A stretch of DNA of 64,000 bases from Aquamicrobium sp. (GCF_023954335.1 NZ_JAMLIE010000001.1:992001-1056000); one strand, 5' to 3'; shown: positions 17,904 to 26,603, counted from the first letter of the stretch. Made by a program: numbers and translations. The notes: generated by a model from the letters alone, not told the origin.

Positions 17904-17933
17904 TTGACGTTGCCCCGTCATGATGCATCATAC
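17904..17933 (+). promoter_or_regulatory. Promoter with overlapping GntR operator (aminotransferase/ABC operon)
   Basis: TTGACG at 17904-17909 is a good -35 box. The perfect palindrome ATGATGCATCAT (17920-17931) covers the expected -10 region about 17 bases downstream. A repressor bound there would block RNA polymerase. The start codon of the aminotransferase is 33 bases further on, after GAAGGAGAAGTGA. Confidence 0.65.
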
Positions 17934-17963
17934 AGCAAGGACGAAAGTCCGAAGGAGAAGTGA

Positions 17964-19337
17964 ATGACCGTCGCCCCGAACTCAGTCGAAGCCAGAGACA
18001 TCGCCTATCATTTTCACGCCTATACCAATGCGAAGAGGCATAGGGAGGTGGGGCCGCTGGTCATCGACCGGGGCGAGGGCATTCATGTCTACGACGTTGC
18101 CGGCAACCGCTATATCGAGGCCATGGCCGGCCTGTGGAGCGTCGCGGTCGGCTTCAACGAGAAGCGGCTGATGGACGCCGCCACCCGGCAGATGCAGCGG
18201 CTTCCCTTCTACCACAACTTCACCCACAAGTCGCACGGCCCGCTGATCGACCTCGCCGAGAAGCTGGTGACGATGATGCCCGTGCCGATGAGCAAGGCCT
18301 TCTTCACCAATTCGGGGTCGGAGGCCAACGACACCGCGATGAAGATGATCTGGTATCGCGCCAACGCGATGGGCGAGCCGCAGCGCAAGAAGATCATCTC
18401 GCGCGAGCGCGCCTATCACGGCGTCACCATCGCCTCGGGCAGCCTGACCGGGCTTCCCGCCAACCACCGCTCCTTCGACCTGCCGATCGCCGGCATCCTG
18501 CGCACGGGAAGCCCGCACCACTGGCGCGACGCGCTGCCGGGCGAGAGCGAGGAGGCGTTCGCGACGCGCCGGGCCGAGGAGCTGGAGGAGCTCATCCTCG
18601 CCGAGGGGCCGGAGACCATCGCCGCCTTCTTCGGCGAGCCGGTGATGGGCGCCGGCGGCGTCGTCGTGCCGCCCGCGACCTATTGGGAGAAAATCCAGGC
18701 GGTGCTGCGCAAATACGACATCCTCCTCGTCGCCGACGAGGTCATCTGCGGCTTCGGCCGCACGGGGGCGATGTTCGGCTGCGAGACCTACGGCATCCGG
18801 CCCGACATCATGGTCATGTCGAAGGCGCTGTCCTCGTCCTACCTGCCGATCTCGGCACTGGTCGCAAACGACAGGGTGCTCGACCCGATCGTTGAGGAGA
18901 CCGACCGCATCGGCACCTTCGGCCACGGCTTCACCGCCGGCGGCCACCCGGTCGCCGCCGCCGTGGCGCTGGAATCGATCCGCGTCATCGAGGAGGACGG
19001 GCTGGTCGGGCGCGCCGCGCGTTCCGGCGCGCGCCTGCTCGCGGGGCTTCGGGCCATGTCCGGCCACCGTCTCGTCGGCGAGGTGCGCGGCGTCGGCCTG
19101 ATCGCCGCTGTCGAGCTGGTGACGGACAAGGAAGCGAAGACCGGGCTCGGCCAGCCGGGCCAGCTCGGCGGGCTCGTCGCCGGTCATCTCCAGCAGCTCG
19201 GCGTCATCACCCGCAACATGGGGGACTCGATCGCGTTCTGCCCCCCGCTTGTCATCAGCGAGAATGAGGTGGATGAATTGCTGGGAGCCTTCGGCAAGGC
19301 GCTAGACCGGACGGAGGCCGATCTGTCCGCCGCCTGA
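17964..19337 (+). CDS. Class III (omega) aminotransferase, PLP-dependent
   Basis: The 457-residue enzyme carries VADEVICGFGRTG (Asp binding the PLP nitrogen) and the Schiff-base lysine Lys287 in MVMSKALSSSYLP; FFTNSGSEANDTAMK binds the phosphate. It is in the length and motif class of taurine, beta-alanine, putrescine or GABA:pyruvate transaminases. It is the first gene of an operon that continues into a polyamine-type ABC transporter, so an imported diamine or omega-amino acid is the likely substrate. The exact amine donor cannot be read from sequence. A GntR operator overlaps its promoter. Confidence 0.9.
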   Translation: MTVAPNSVEARDIAYHFHAYTNAKRHREVGPLVIDRGEGIHVYDVAGNRYIEAMAGLWSVAVGFNEKRLMDAATRQMQRLPFYHNFTHKSHGPLIDLAEKLVTMMPVPMSKAFFTNSGSEANDTAMKMIWYRANAMGEPQRKKIISRERAYHGVTIASGSLTGLPANHRSFDLPIAGILRTGSPHHWRDALPGESEEAFATRRAEELEELILAEGPETIAAFFGEPVMGAGGVVVPPATYWEKIQAVLRKYDILLVADEVICGFGRTGAMFGCETYGIRPDIMVMSKALSSSYLPISALVANDRVLDPIVEETDRIGTFGHGFTAGGHPVAAAVALESIRVIEEDGLVGRAARSGARLLAGLRAMSGHRLVGEVRGVGLIAAVELVTDKEAKTGLGQPGQLGGLVAGHLQQLGVITRNMGDSIAFCPPLVISENEVDELLGAFGKALDRTEADLSAA

Positions 19338-19399
19338 TCGCGTTCACCGGCCGGCCGGGCAGGACCCGGCCGGCCTTCAACCAAGAAAAGGGGAAGAAG

Positions 19400-20452
19400 A
19401 TGAAAACATGGAAGAAACTCAGCCTGTCGTCCGCGCTGGCGCTTGCGCTCGGCGTCACCTTCGCCGCGCCCGGCATGGCGCGCGATCTCACCATCGTCTC
19501 GTGGGGCGGCAGCTATCAGGACGCGCAGCGCAAGATCTATTTCGAGCCCTTCGCCCAAAAGATCGGCAAGACGGTGCTCGACGAGGCGTGGGACGGCGGC
19601 ATCGGTGTCCTCCAGTCCAAGGTCAAGGCCGGCCAGCCCAACTGGGACGCGGTGCAGGTCGAGGCCGAGGAACTGGCGCTCGGCTGCGCCGACGGCCTGT
19701 TCGAGAAGATCGACTGGGACAAGGTCGGCAACAAGGACGGCTTCCTGCCGGCCGCGGTCGATGATTGCGGCGTCGGCACCATCGTCTGGTCGACCGCCAT
19801 CGCCTATGACGGCGACAAGATCGCCGACGGTCCGAAATCCTGGGCCGATTTCTGGGACGTCGAGAAGTTCCCCGGCAAGCGCGCCCTGCGCAAGGGGCCG
19901 AAATACACGCTCGAATTCGCCCTGATGGCCGACGGCGTCGACAAGGACGAGGTCTACGACGTGCTGTCGACGCCGGAAGGCCAGGAGCGGGCTTTCAACA
20001 AGCTGGCCGAGCTGCGGCCGCATGTGGTGTGGTGGGAATCGGGCGCGCAGCCGCTGCAGCTTCTCGCCTCCGGCGAGGTGGCGATGACCTCGGCCTATAA
20101 CGGCCGCATCACCGGCATCAACCGCAGCGAGGGCAGGAACTTCCAAGTCGTCTGGCCGGGCAGCATCTATTCGATCGATAGCTGGGTCATTCTCAAGGAC
20201 GCCGAGAACAAGGACGCCGCGCTCGATTTCATCGCCTTCGCCAGCCTGCCGGAGCATCAGTCGAAGCTGCCGGAATACGTCGCCTACGGCCTGCCGGTCC
20301 TCGCCGCTGCCGGCATGGTGCCGGCGGAATACGCCAAGGACCTGCCGACCAATCCGGACAACCTGCCCGAGGCGATCTCGCTCGATACGGATTTCTGGAT
20401 CGACAACGCCGAAACGCTCACCCAGCGCTTCAACGCCTGGCTTGCCAACTAG
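19400..20452 (+). CDS. ABC transporter substrate-binding protein, spermidine/putrescine-like
   Basis: The 350-residue protein starts with a signal peptide (KLSLSSALALALGVTFAAPGMA, cleavage near ARD). It shows the PotD/PotF-type beginning LTIVSWGGSYQDAQRKIYFEPF, which is shared by family 1 periplasmic binding proteins for polyamines and other small organic cations or acids. GGAAGAAG is a good ribosome-binding site. It is followed by an ATPase and two permeases in the same direction, making a complete importer; the aminotransferase upstream suggests the ligand is an amine or amino acid. Confidence 0.88.
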   Translation: MKTWKKLSLSSALALALGVTFAAPGMARDLTIVSWGGSYQDAQRKIYFEPFAQKIGKTVLDEAWDGGIGVLQSKVKAGQPNWDAVQVEAEELALGCADGLFEKIDWDKVGNKDGFLPAAVDDCGVGTIVWSTAIAYDGDKIADGPKSWADFWDVEKFPGKRALRKGPKYTLEFALMADGVDKDEVYDVLSTPEGQERAFNKLAELRPHVVWWESGAQPLQLLASGEVAMTSAYNGRITGINRSEGRNFQVVWPGSIYSIDSWVILKDAENKDAALDFIAFASLPEHQSKLPEYVAYGLPVLAAAGMVPAEYAKDLPTNPDNLPEAISLDTDFWIDNAETLTQRFNAWLAN

Positions 20453-20496
20453 GCTTGCCAATCAATCGGGGGCGGGCGACAATTCGCTGAACCCGT

Positions 20497-20528
20497 GGCG
20501 CGGCGCCGTCGCCCGACGACGCCGCGCC
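20497..20528 (+). terminator. GC-rich stem-loop between binding protein and ATPase genes
   Basis: GGCGCGGCG and CGCCGCGCC form a perfect 9-bp stem with a 14-base loop inside the 219-base gap. There is no T-run, so it is more likely an mRNA stabiliser or attenuator that keeps binding-protein mRNA in excess than a full terminator. The rest of the gap shows no gene. Confidence 0.45.
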
Positions 20529-20671
20529 GGACGGGGCCTTTGGAGCGACAAGGCCGCGCGCATCGTTCCCGGCGGGAGGCGTCGAGGGACGGCCCGATCG
20601 GGCCGAGGGGGAACCCGCCGCGCGTCTTCACGCCTTGCTCGTGGCCATACTCAACAACGGTGGGGTGTGCC

Positions 20672-21739
20672 GTGACCGAGTTCATACGGTTTGACCGCAT
20701 TACCAAATATTTCGGCCATCTGTGCGTGGTCGAGGATCTCGATCTCGGCATCGGCAAGGGCGAGTTCGTCAGCCTGCTCGGGCCGTCCGGCTCCGGCAAG
20801 ACGACGCTGCTGATGATGCTGGCCGGCTTCGAGAAGCCGACCTCCGGCAGCCTGCTGCTCGACGGCGTCGAGATCAACGAGGTGCCGACCCACAGGCGCG
20901 ACATGGGCGTGGTCTTCCAGAGCTATGCGCTGTTCCCGCACATGACCGTCGGCCAGAACGTCGCCTTTCCGCTCGAGATGCGCGGGACGCCCAGGGCCGA
21001 GATCGCGACGCGCGTCGCCCGCGCGCTCGACATGGTCCAGCTTTCGGCGTTGCGCGACCGCTGGCCGGCGCAGCTTTCCGGCGGCCAGCAGCAGCGCGTG
21101 GCGCTGGCGCGCGCCCTCGTGTTCGAGCCGCGCGTGGTGCTGATGGACGAGCCGCTCGGCGCGCTCGACAAGCAATTGCGCGAGCAGATGCAGCTCGACA
21201 TCCGCGCCCTGCACCACCGGCTCGGCCTCACCATCGTCTTCGTCACCCACGACCAGTCGGAAGCCCTGACGATGTCGGACCGCATCGCGGTCTTCAACAA
21301 GGGCAGGATCGAGCAGATCGGCACCCCGCGCGAGGTCTATGACGAGCCGGCGACGCGCTTCGTCGCCGAGTTCATCGGCGAGACCAACCTGATGGAAGGA
21401 ACGGTCGAGGCGGTCGACGGCGGCGAGGCGCGGATCAGGCTGCCCTCGGGCGGCCGCATCGTCTCCGCCGTCGGCGGCGGCGTTTCCGTCGGCGGCAACG
21501 TCCTCGTCTCGGTCCGGCCGGAGCGCATCGACCTGACGGAGGAGCGCAACGAGGCCGGCAACTGCCTCGAGGCCGAGGTCGCCGACTGCGTCTATCAGGG
21601 CGATCACCTGCGCGTGCAGTTGCAGGCCGGCAGCCAGACGCTGATCGCCAAGCTCGGCCGCCGCGCCGGCGAGCATCCGGCCGGCCGCCGGCTCCACGCC
21701 GCCTTCTCTCCCCGCGACTGCACGGTGATCGCGTCATGA
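20672..21739 (+). CDS. ABC transporter ATP-binding protein, PotA-like
   Basis: The 355-residue ATPase has Walker A GPSGSGKTT, the Q-loop VFQSYALFPHMTV, signature LSGGQQQRVALARAL, Walker B VVLMDEPLGALD and H-loop VTHDQSEA, followed by a C-terminal TOBE domain (from about residue 275). GTG 20672 (VTEFIRFDRITKYFG) is the start because homology begins there; the open frame upstream is not ABC-like. It overlaps the next gene in ATGA, so the ATPase and first permease are coupled. Confidence 0.92.
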   Translation: MTEFIRFDRITKYFGHLCVVEDLDLGIGKGEFVSLLGPSGSGKTTLLMMLAGFEKPTSGSLLLDGVEINEVPTHRRDMGVVFQSYALFPHMTVGQNVAFPLEMRGTPRAEIATRVARALDMVQLSALRDRWPAQLSGGQQQRVALARALVFEPRVVLMDEPLGALDKQLREQMQLDIRALHHRLGLTIVFVTHDQSEALTMSDRIAVFNKGRIEQIGTPREVYDEPATRFVAEFIGETNLMEGTVEAVDGGEARIRLPSGGRIVSAVGGGVSVGGNVLVSVRPERIDLTEERNEAGNCLEAEVADCVYQGDHLRVQLQAGSQTLIAKLGRRAGEHPAGRRLHAAFSPRDCTVIAS

Positions 21740-22905
21740 CGCTGTCGCGCCCGGGCCGTTCGCTGCTGCTGCTCGCACCGCTCTTCCTGTTCCTCGTCGT
21801 GTTCTTCGTCTGGCCGCTCTTCACCATGATGTCGCAGTCGGTGACGGACAGCGCCGTGCTGCGCCTCCTGCCGCGCAGCGCCGAGACCATCGGCGCGTGG
21901 GACCGGCAGTCTGCCCCGAGCGCCGCGATGGAGGAGGCGCTGGTCGCGGACCTCGCCGAAGTCGACGACGAGCAGGCGCTCGGCGACATGGTGCGCCGGC
22001 TGAACAGCGCCCAGCCGGGCTTCCGCACGCTGATGACGAAGACGATGAGCGCGGTTCGCGCCGGGGCGCTGCCGCCCGAAGGCCTCGCCGGGGTCGACGC
22101 GCGCTGGCAGCGGCCCGAATTCTGGGTCGCCATCGCCGGGGCGCTGTCGCCCTATACCGACCGCAACCTTCTCGCCGCGCTCGATCTCGGCCGCGACACC
22201 GGCGGCTCCATCGTGCAGCTTCCGGCGGACCAGTCGGTCAACCGCGTCATCATGCTGCGCACCTTCGCCATCTCCGGCCTCGTCACGCTCGCCTGCGTCG
22301 CCATCGGCTTTCCCTATGCGCTGGTCATGGCCTCGACCTCGGGCTGGCGGCGCGACCTCCTGCTCGCCGCCGTGCTGCTGCCGCTGTGGACGTCGCTGCT
22401 GGTGCGCACCGCCGCCTGGTTCATCCTGCTTCAGGAGCAGGGGCTCATCAACGACCTCCTGCAATCGCTCGGCCTGACCGCGGGACCGATCCAGCTCATC
22501 TTCAACCGCACCGGCGTCATCATCGCGATGACCCACGTGCTGCTCCCCTTCATGGTGCTGCCGATCTACAGCACGCTGATCACCATCCCGCGCAACCTGA
22601 TGCCGGCCGCCGCCTCGCTCGGCGCGCACCCCCTGCGCGCCTTCGTGCGGGTGCTCCTGCCGCTCAGCCTGCGCGGCGTCGCCTCCGGCTGCCTGCTCGT
22701 CTTCATCTCGGCCATCGGCTACTACATCACGCCGGCGCTGATCGGCGGGCCGGGCGACCAGATGATCAGCTCGATCATCGCCTTCTATGCGCTGGGCTCG
22801 GCCAACTGGGGCATGGCCGGCGCGCTCGGCGTCGTCCTGCTCGTCGCCACGCTTCTCCTCTACAGCGTCTATGCCAGGCTTTCGGCCGAGCGGGCGGAGA
22901 GGTGA
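21736..22905 (+). CDS. ABC transporter permease, PotB-like
   Basis: The 389-residue inner-membrane protein has six or seven hydrophobic helices, beginning LLLLAPLFLFLVVFFVWPLF. It shows the permease EAA-type loop AAASLGAHPLRAFVRVLLPLSLRG that docks on the ATPase. It is about 100 residues longer than PotB because of a periplasmic insertion after the first helix (roughly residues 40-160). That extended loop occurs in some rhizobial family members. It overlaps the ATPase gene by 4 bases and precedes the second permease by 4 bases. Confidence 0.9.
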   Translation: MTLSRPGRSLLLLAPLFLFLVVFFVWPLFTMMSQSVTDSAVLRLLPRSAETIGAWDRQSAPSAAMEEALVADLAEVDDEQALGDMVRRLNSAQPGFRTLMTKTMSAVRAGALPPEGLAGVDARWQRPEFWVAIAGALSPYTDRNLLAALDLGRDTGGSIVQLPADQSVNRVIMLRTFAISGLVTLACVAIGFPYALVMASTSGWRRDLLLAAVLLPLWTSLLVRTAAWFILLQEQGLINDLLQSLGLTAGPIQLIFNRTGVIIAMTHVLLPFMVLPIYSTLITIPRNLMPAAASLGAHPLRAFVRVLLPLSLRGVASGCLLVFISAIGYYITPALIGGPGDQMISSIIAFYALGSANWGMAGALGVVLLVATLLLYSVYARLSAERAER

Positions 22906-22909
22906 GGCG

Positions 22910-23707
22910 ATGGCGCTGAAACTCTCAAGAACCCTGTTTGCATTGCTGACGGTGCTGTTCCTCGTCGCGCCGCTGCTCGCCATCCTGCCGCTGGCCTTCA
23001 CCTCGAGCGTGATCCTGACCTATCCGGTGCCGTCCTGGTCGCTGCGCTGGTTCGAGGAGCTGTTCACCGCCGACGCCTGGCGGCGGGCGATCGTCAACAG
23101 CCTGATCGTCGGCACGGGAACGACGGTGCTGGCGACCGTTCTCGGCACGGCGGCGTCTCTCGGGCTGCGCGGCCGCGGCCTGCCGCTGCTCGGTGCGGTG
23201 CGGACGCTGTTCCTGCTGCCGATGGTGGTCCCGGCGGTCGTGCTCGGCGTCGGCATGCAGGTCTTCCTCGTCCGGGTCGGGCTCGCCAGCTCCTATGCCG
23301 GCGTCATCATCGCCCACACGGTCGTCGCCATCCCCTTCGTCGTCGTCAGCGTGTCGAGCGCGCTCGCCGGCATCGACACCCGCGTCGAGCTCGCCGCGCA
23401 GAGCCTCGGCGCCTCGCCGGCGACGGTGTTCCGCCGGGTGACGCTGCCGCTCGCCATGCCGGGCGTGCTCTCCGGCGCGGTGCTTGCCTTCGCCACCTCG
23501 CTCGACGAGGTGGTGCTGACGCTGTTCGTCGCCGGCCCCAACCAGCGCACGCTTGCGCGGCAGATGTTCTCGACCATCCGCGAGAACATCAGCCCCGCCA
23601 TCGCCGCCGCCGCCTTCATCTTCATCGTCGCGACGATCGCCGTCGGCCTGCTCGTCGCCCTCTACCGCCTCTGGCGCGCCCGCAGGGTGAAGGCCGAAGC
23701 GGGATAG
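22910..23707 (+). CDS. ABC transporter permease, PotC-like
   Basis: The 265-residue second permease begins MALKLSRTLFALLTVLFLVAPLLA and contains the EAA loop AAQSLGASPATVFRRVTLPLAMPGVL. ATG 22910 follows GAGAGGTGAGGCG. It completes the importer of binding protein, ATPase and two permeases downstream of the aminotransferase. It is the last gene of the operon; a hairpin follows in the convergent gap. Confidence 0.92.
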   Translation: MALKLSRTLFALLTVLFLVAPLLAILPLAFTSSVILTYPVPSWSLRWFEELFTADAWRRAIVNSLIVGTGTTVLATVLGTAASLGLRGRGLPLLGAVRTLFLLPMVVPAVVLGVGMQVFLVRVGLASSYAGVIIAHTVVAIPFVVVSVSSALAGIDTRVELAAQSLGASPATVFRRVTLPLAMPGVLSGAVLAFATSLDEVVLTLFVAGPNQRTLARQMFSTIRENISPAIAAAAFIFIVATIAVGLLVALYRLWRARRVKAEAG

Positions 23708-23737
23708 AAAAAGCCGGCCCTCGCGGAGAGGGCCGGC
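23708..23737 (-). terminator. Intrinsic terminator for the NMT1-type binding-protein gene
   Basis: GCCGGCCCTC (23713-23722) and GAGGGCCGGC (23728-23737) form a 10-bp stem with a 5-base loop. Read on the minus strand the stem is followed by TTTTTCTATC, so it terminates the leftward gene; on the plus strand there is no T-run, though it could still slow the permease transcript. Confidence 0.8.
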
Positions 23738-23764
23738 CCGTGGTGAAAGCGTGGTCGCCGGTCG

Positions 23765-24760
23765 TCAGCGCGCCGGCATCTTGATCGCTTCGTCGAGGAA
23801 TTCGTTGGTGTAGACGGTCTTGACGTCGAAGGGCTGCTCCAGGTCGAAATAGGTCTCGACCGTCTTGTAGTCGGCGTCCATCCGCTCGGGATCGAACGCG
23901 CCGAGCGCCACCGTGGTCGTGGTTGGGTCGGTCATCAGCTCGATGATGCGGTTCCACTGGTCGACCTGGTTGTCGTGGTCGAGGCCCGACACCTCCGACA
24001 TCAGCGCCTCGAGGCACGGCTCGACATCCGCGACGCAGGCGGCGAAAGCGCGCTGCGTGACCGAGGCGAACTGGGCGACCAGCTCCTTGTTGTCGTTCAG
24101 GAACGCGCCGTTGATGATGATCGAGTTGCCATAGGGGTTGATGCCGATGTCGCGCCAGGCGACGAAGCCGAGGTCGTCGCCGAACTCGCGCACCTTGAGG
24201 TCGTGCTCGTTGTAGAAGTCGCTGGTGATGTCGATCGCGCCGCTCTTCAGCGAGGTGAGCTTGGCCTGCGGCGAGACGTTGACGAAGTTGACCGAGTCCG
24301 GCGCGATGCCGACGGTCTCGGCGAATAGCGGCCACATCACGCGCGAGGCGTCGGCCGGCGGGTTGCCGATGGAGCGGCCCGGGAAGTCCTTCGGGCCCGT
24401 AATGCCGCTCTTCTTCAGCCAGTAGAAGCCCTGCGGCGAGTTGGCGTAGACCGTCATGATGGCGACGGCGTCGCCGCCCTGGCCCTTGGTGAGCAGCACC
24501 GTCGCCATGTCGGCGACGCCGATCTGCGAGAAGCCGGCGCCGACGCGCTGGGCGGCCGCGCCCGAGCCGCGCCCGGCCTCGATGGTCAGGTTGATGCCTG
24601 CCTCTTCGTACCAGCCTTGGCTTTTGGCGTAGAAATAGGGCGAGTGGTCGGCGGTCGGCACCCAGTTCAACACCATGTTGACGTCGGCGGCCTGCGCGCC
24701 GGACGAAAGAAACGCCGCTGCCAGCGCGGCGGACAGCATGAAGGATCTGCGAAGCGTCAT
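23765..24760 (-). CDS. ABC transporter substrate-binding protein, NMT1/THI5-like
   Basis: The 331-residue protein begins with a signal peptide (MTLRRSFMLSAALAAAFLSS, cleavage after AQA). It shows the SsuA/THI5-type start VNMVLNWVPTADHSPYFYAKSQGWYEEAG and the loop RGSGAAAQRVGAG. Known relatives bind pyrimidine precursors (ThiY), sulfonates or nitrate. ATG 24760 follows GGGGAAACCAAG. It is divergent from the TetR gene, with a predicted operator between them. The matching permease and ATPase lie 1 kb and 4.8 kb away on the other strand. Confidence 0.87.
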   Translation of the reverse strand: MTLRRSFMLSAALAAAFLSSGAQAADVNMVLNWVPTADHSPYFYAKSQGWYEEAGINLTIEAGRGSGAAAQRVGAGFSQIGVADMATVLLTKGQGGDAVAIMTVYANSPQGFYWLKKSGITGPKDFPGRSIGNPPADASRVMWPLFAETVGIAPDSVNFVNVSPQAKLTSLKSGAIDITSDFYNEHDLKVREFGDDLGFVAWRDIGINPYGNSIIINGAFLNDNKELVAQFASVTQRAFAACVADVEPCLEALMSEVSGLDHDNQVDQWNRIIELMTDPTTTTVALGAFDPERMDADYKTVETYFDLEQPFDVKTVYTNEFLDEAIKMPAR

Positions 24761-24879
24761 CTTGGTTTCCCCGATTTTTTTGTCGAAAGGCGCGGTGTCG
24801 GTTGGGCGTGCCGCACTTTCCGAAGGCTCGCGGGTTGCCCTGTGGCAAACTATAGGCACGGATGCTAGAGTAGATCAAT

Positions 24880-24900
24880 AACCAATCAACCAGTTGGTTA
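24880..24900. promoter_or_regulatory. Predicted TetR operator 1 (binding-protein/TetR intergenic region)
   Basis: AATCAACCAGTTGGTTA at 24884-24900 sits 22 bases before the TetR start codon. It also completes a 20-bp inverted repeat AACCAA-N8-TTGGTT (24880-24899). A copy with 15 of 17 bases identical lies at 25624-25640, on the other side of the regulator gene. Confidence 0.7.
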
Positions 24901-24921
24901 CAAATAGGACGGAGGCGAAAG

Positions 24922-25605
24922 ATGGACGAGACACAAGCCCCGACGCAGGAGCCCGCAGAGGCCTCCTCACGCGACGCCAGGCCCACCCCCCAGCGCCGCG
25001 ATCCGGCCGCGACATGGAGGGCGCTGCTCGACGCGGCGGTGGCCGAGTTCGCCGAATTCGGCTTCGAGGGCGGCCGCGTCGACCGCATCGCCCGCCAGGC
25101 CGGCGTCAACAAGCAGCTCGTCTATCATTATTTCGGCAGCAAGGCCGACCTCTACCGCACCGCGCTCGAGGAGGTGTACCGCCATATCCGCGAGCGCGAG
25201 CAGGAGCTGCACCTTTCCGATGTCGACCCCGAGGAGGCGATGCGGCGGCTGGTCGGCTTTTCCTTCGACTACCTGTCCGAGCACCCCGAGTTCATCGCCC
25301 TCGTCAACGACGAGAACCGGATGGGCGCGCGCCACCTGAAGACATCCGAGAAGGTGACAGAGATGCACTCGCCGCTGGTGCGCCTCGTCGAGGAGACGCT
25401 GGCGCGCGGCGTCAAGGCCGGCGTGTTCAACGACCGCTTCGGTCCGGTGAACCTTTACCTGTCGGTCGCGGCGCTGTCCTTCTTTTATCTCTCCAACCAC
25501 AGCACGCTGTCGGTGATCTTCGACCGGGACATGGTCTCGCCCGCACAGGCGGCGCGGCGGCGCGAGCACGTCATATCCTTCGTCCTGTCCGCGCTGCGGC
25601 CCTGA
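24922..25605 (+). CDS. TetR-family transcriptional regulator
   Basis: The 227-residue repressor has an N-terminal HTH (WRALLDAAVAEFAEFGFEGGRVDRIARQAGVNKQLVYHYFGSKADLY) after a polar 30-residue extension. The C-terminal domain is of the NicS/RutR-like type (FSFDYLSEHPEFIALVNDENRM). GGAGG precedes ATG 24922. The gene lies between two operator copies, so it should control both the leftward binding-protein gene and the rightward permease-to-ATPase operon as well as itself. The inducer is unknown, probably the imported compound or a product of the aldolase. Confidence 0.9.
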   Translation: MDETQAPTQEPAEASSRDARPTPQRRDPAATWRALLDAAVAEFAEFGFEGGRVDRIARQAGVNKQLVYHYFGSKADLYRTALEEVYRHIREREQELHLSDVDPEEAMRRLVGFSFDYLSEHPEFIALVNDENRMGARHLKTSEKVTEMHSPLVRLVEETLARGVKAGVFNDRFGPVNLYLSVAALSFFYLSNHSTLSVIFDRDMVSPAQAARRREHVISFVLSALRP

Positions 25606-25623
25606 ATGCAGTCATGAATAAGT

Positions 25624-25640
25624 AATCAACTAGTTGGTTG
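25624..25640. promoter_or_regulatory. Predicted TetR operator 2 (upstream of the permease operon)
   Basis: AATCAACTAGTTGGTTG, 19 bases after the TetR stop, contains the perfect palindrome CAACTAGTTG and matches operator 1 in 15 of 17 positions. A family A repeat separates it from the permease start. Confidence 0.7.
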
Positions 25641-25660
25641 ACTAATGCCGGAAGGCCGAT

Positions 25661-25762
25661 TAGAGCATTTTGCAGGCGGACGGAATCGTCCGGCGTCGCA
25701 TAAATGCGGCCAGGAAAAGAAGCTGGAGCAGCGGAAGCAGCGTTCGTCAGAACGCCCGCTGC
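25661..25762 (+). repeat. Dispersed structured intergenic repeat, family A, copy 2
   Basis: A 102-bp copy of the element at 1723-1824, in opposite orientation. The four differences all lie in the first hairpin (GCGGACG-GAAT-CGTCCGG against TCAGACG-GAAT-CGTCTGA), where one A-T pair becomes G-C, a compensatory change. It begins with the same TAGAGCATTTTGCAG and occupies the leader of the permease operon. Confidence 0.85.
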
Positions 25763-25793
25763 TCCAGCGTCCCGGCATCGAGAGGGAACGGGC

Positions 25794-26603
25794 ATGGTCG
25801 CAGCAACCGGGATTTCGACAGGCAGCGAGCTGGAGCGGCTGGAGCGCCGGCGCACGCGGCAGATGCGGTTCATCGCCGTCGCCGCCCACGTCGCGGCGTT
25901 CGTGCTGTGGGAGATCCTCGTGCGCTCGCTGGAGGTGCCGAAGTTCATCCTCCCCGCGCCGAGCGAGATCCTCGCCACCCTCGGCTCGCGGCGCTACGAC
26001 TGGATCGGCAACAGCTGGGTGACGGGCGTCGAGATCGTCGGCGGCTATCTCCTCGCCACCGTCCTCGGCGTCGCCACCGCGCTCTTGTTCTCGTGGTCGC
26101 GCGTGCTGGTCATGGTGCTGTTCCCGCTTCTGGTGACGCTGAACATGATCCCCAAGGTGGCGCTCGGGCCGCTGGTGATCGTCTGGTTCAGCTACGGCAT
26201 CTCGACCAACATCCTCATCACCTTCTCGCTGTGCTACTTCCCGATCCTGCTGACCACCGTGCGCGGCCTGCGCGAGGTCGAGCCGGACCTGCTCGATCTG
26301 GTGAAATCGCTGCGCGGCTCGCGCTGGCAGATGTTCCTCTACATCCAGCTTCCGGGCGCGCTGCCCTACATCTTCTCCGGCATGAAGGTCGCGGCGATCC
26401 TCGCCGTGGCCGGCGCGGTGGTCGGCGAGTTCATCGCCTCCGACCGCGGGCTCGGCTACCTGATGATCCAGGTGCAGGCCGCGCTCGACACGCCCGCCAT
26501 GTTCATGGCCGTGATCCTGATCACGCTCATCGGCATCGCCCTCTACCTCGCGGTGCTGCTGCTCGAGCACATGATCGTTCCAAGAGATGCGAGGATGTCG
26601 TGA
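25794..26603 (+). CDS. ABC transporter permease, SsuC/ThiX-like
   Basis: The 269-residue membrane protein has six helices and the conserved LVKSLRGSRWQMFLYIQLPGALPYIFSGMKVAA coupling loop of nitrate/sulfonate/pyrimidine-type importers. ATG 25794 (MVAATGISTG) follows AGAGGGAACGGG; longer frames upstream are in the repeat. Its stop overlaps the next gene's GTG. With the ATPase at 29554 and the binding protein at 23765 it forms one importer. Confidence 0.9.
   Translation: MVAATGISTGSELERLERRRTRQMRFIAVAAHVAAFVLWEILVRSLEVPKFILPAPSEILATLGSRRYDWIGNSWVTGVEIVGGYLLATVLGVATALLFSWSRVLVMVLFPLLVTLNMIPKVALGPLVIVWFSYGISTNILITFSLCYFPILLTTVRGLREVEPDLLDLVKSLRGSRWQMFLYIQLPGALPYIFSGMKVAAILAVAGAVVGEFIASDRGLGYLMIQVQAALDTPAMFMAVILITLIGIALYLAVLLLEHMIVPRDARMS

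Noticed and set aside
24761..24879. A thiamine-type riboswitch before the NMT1-type gene
   Set aside because: The THI-box consensus (CUGAGA ... CUUGAACCUGAUCUG) was looked for and is not there, which also weakens a thiamine-precursor role.
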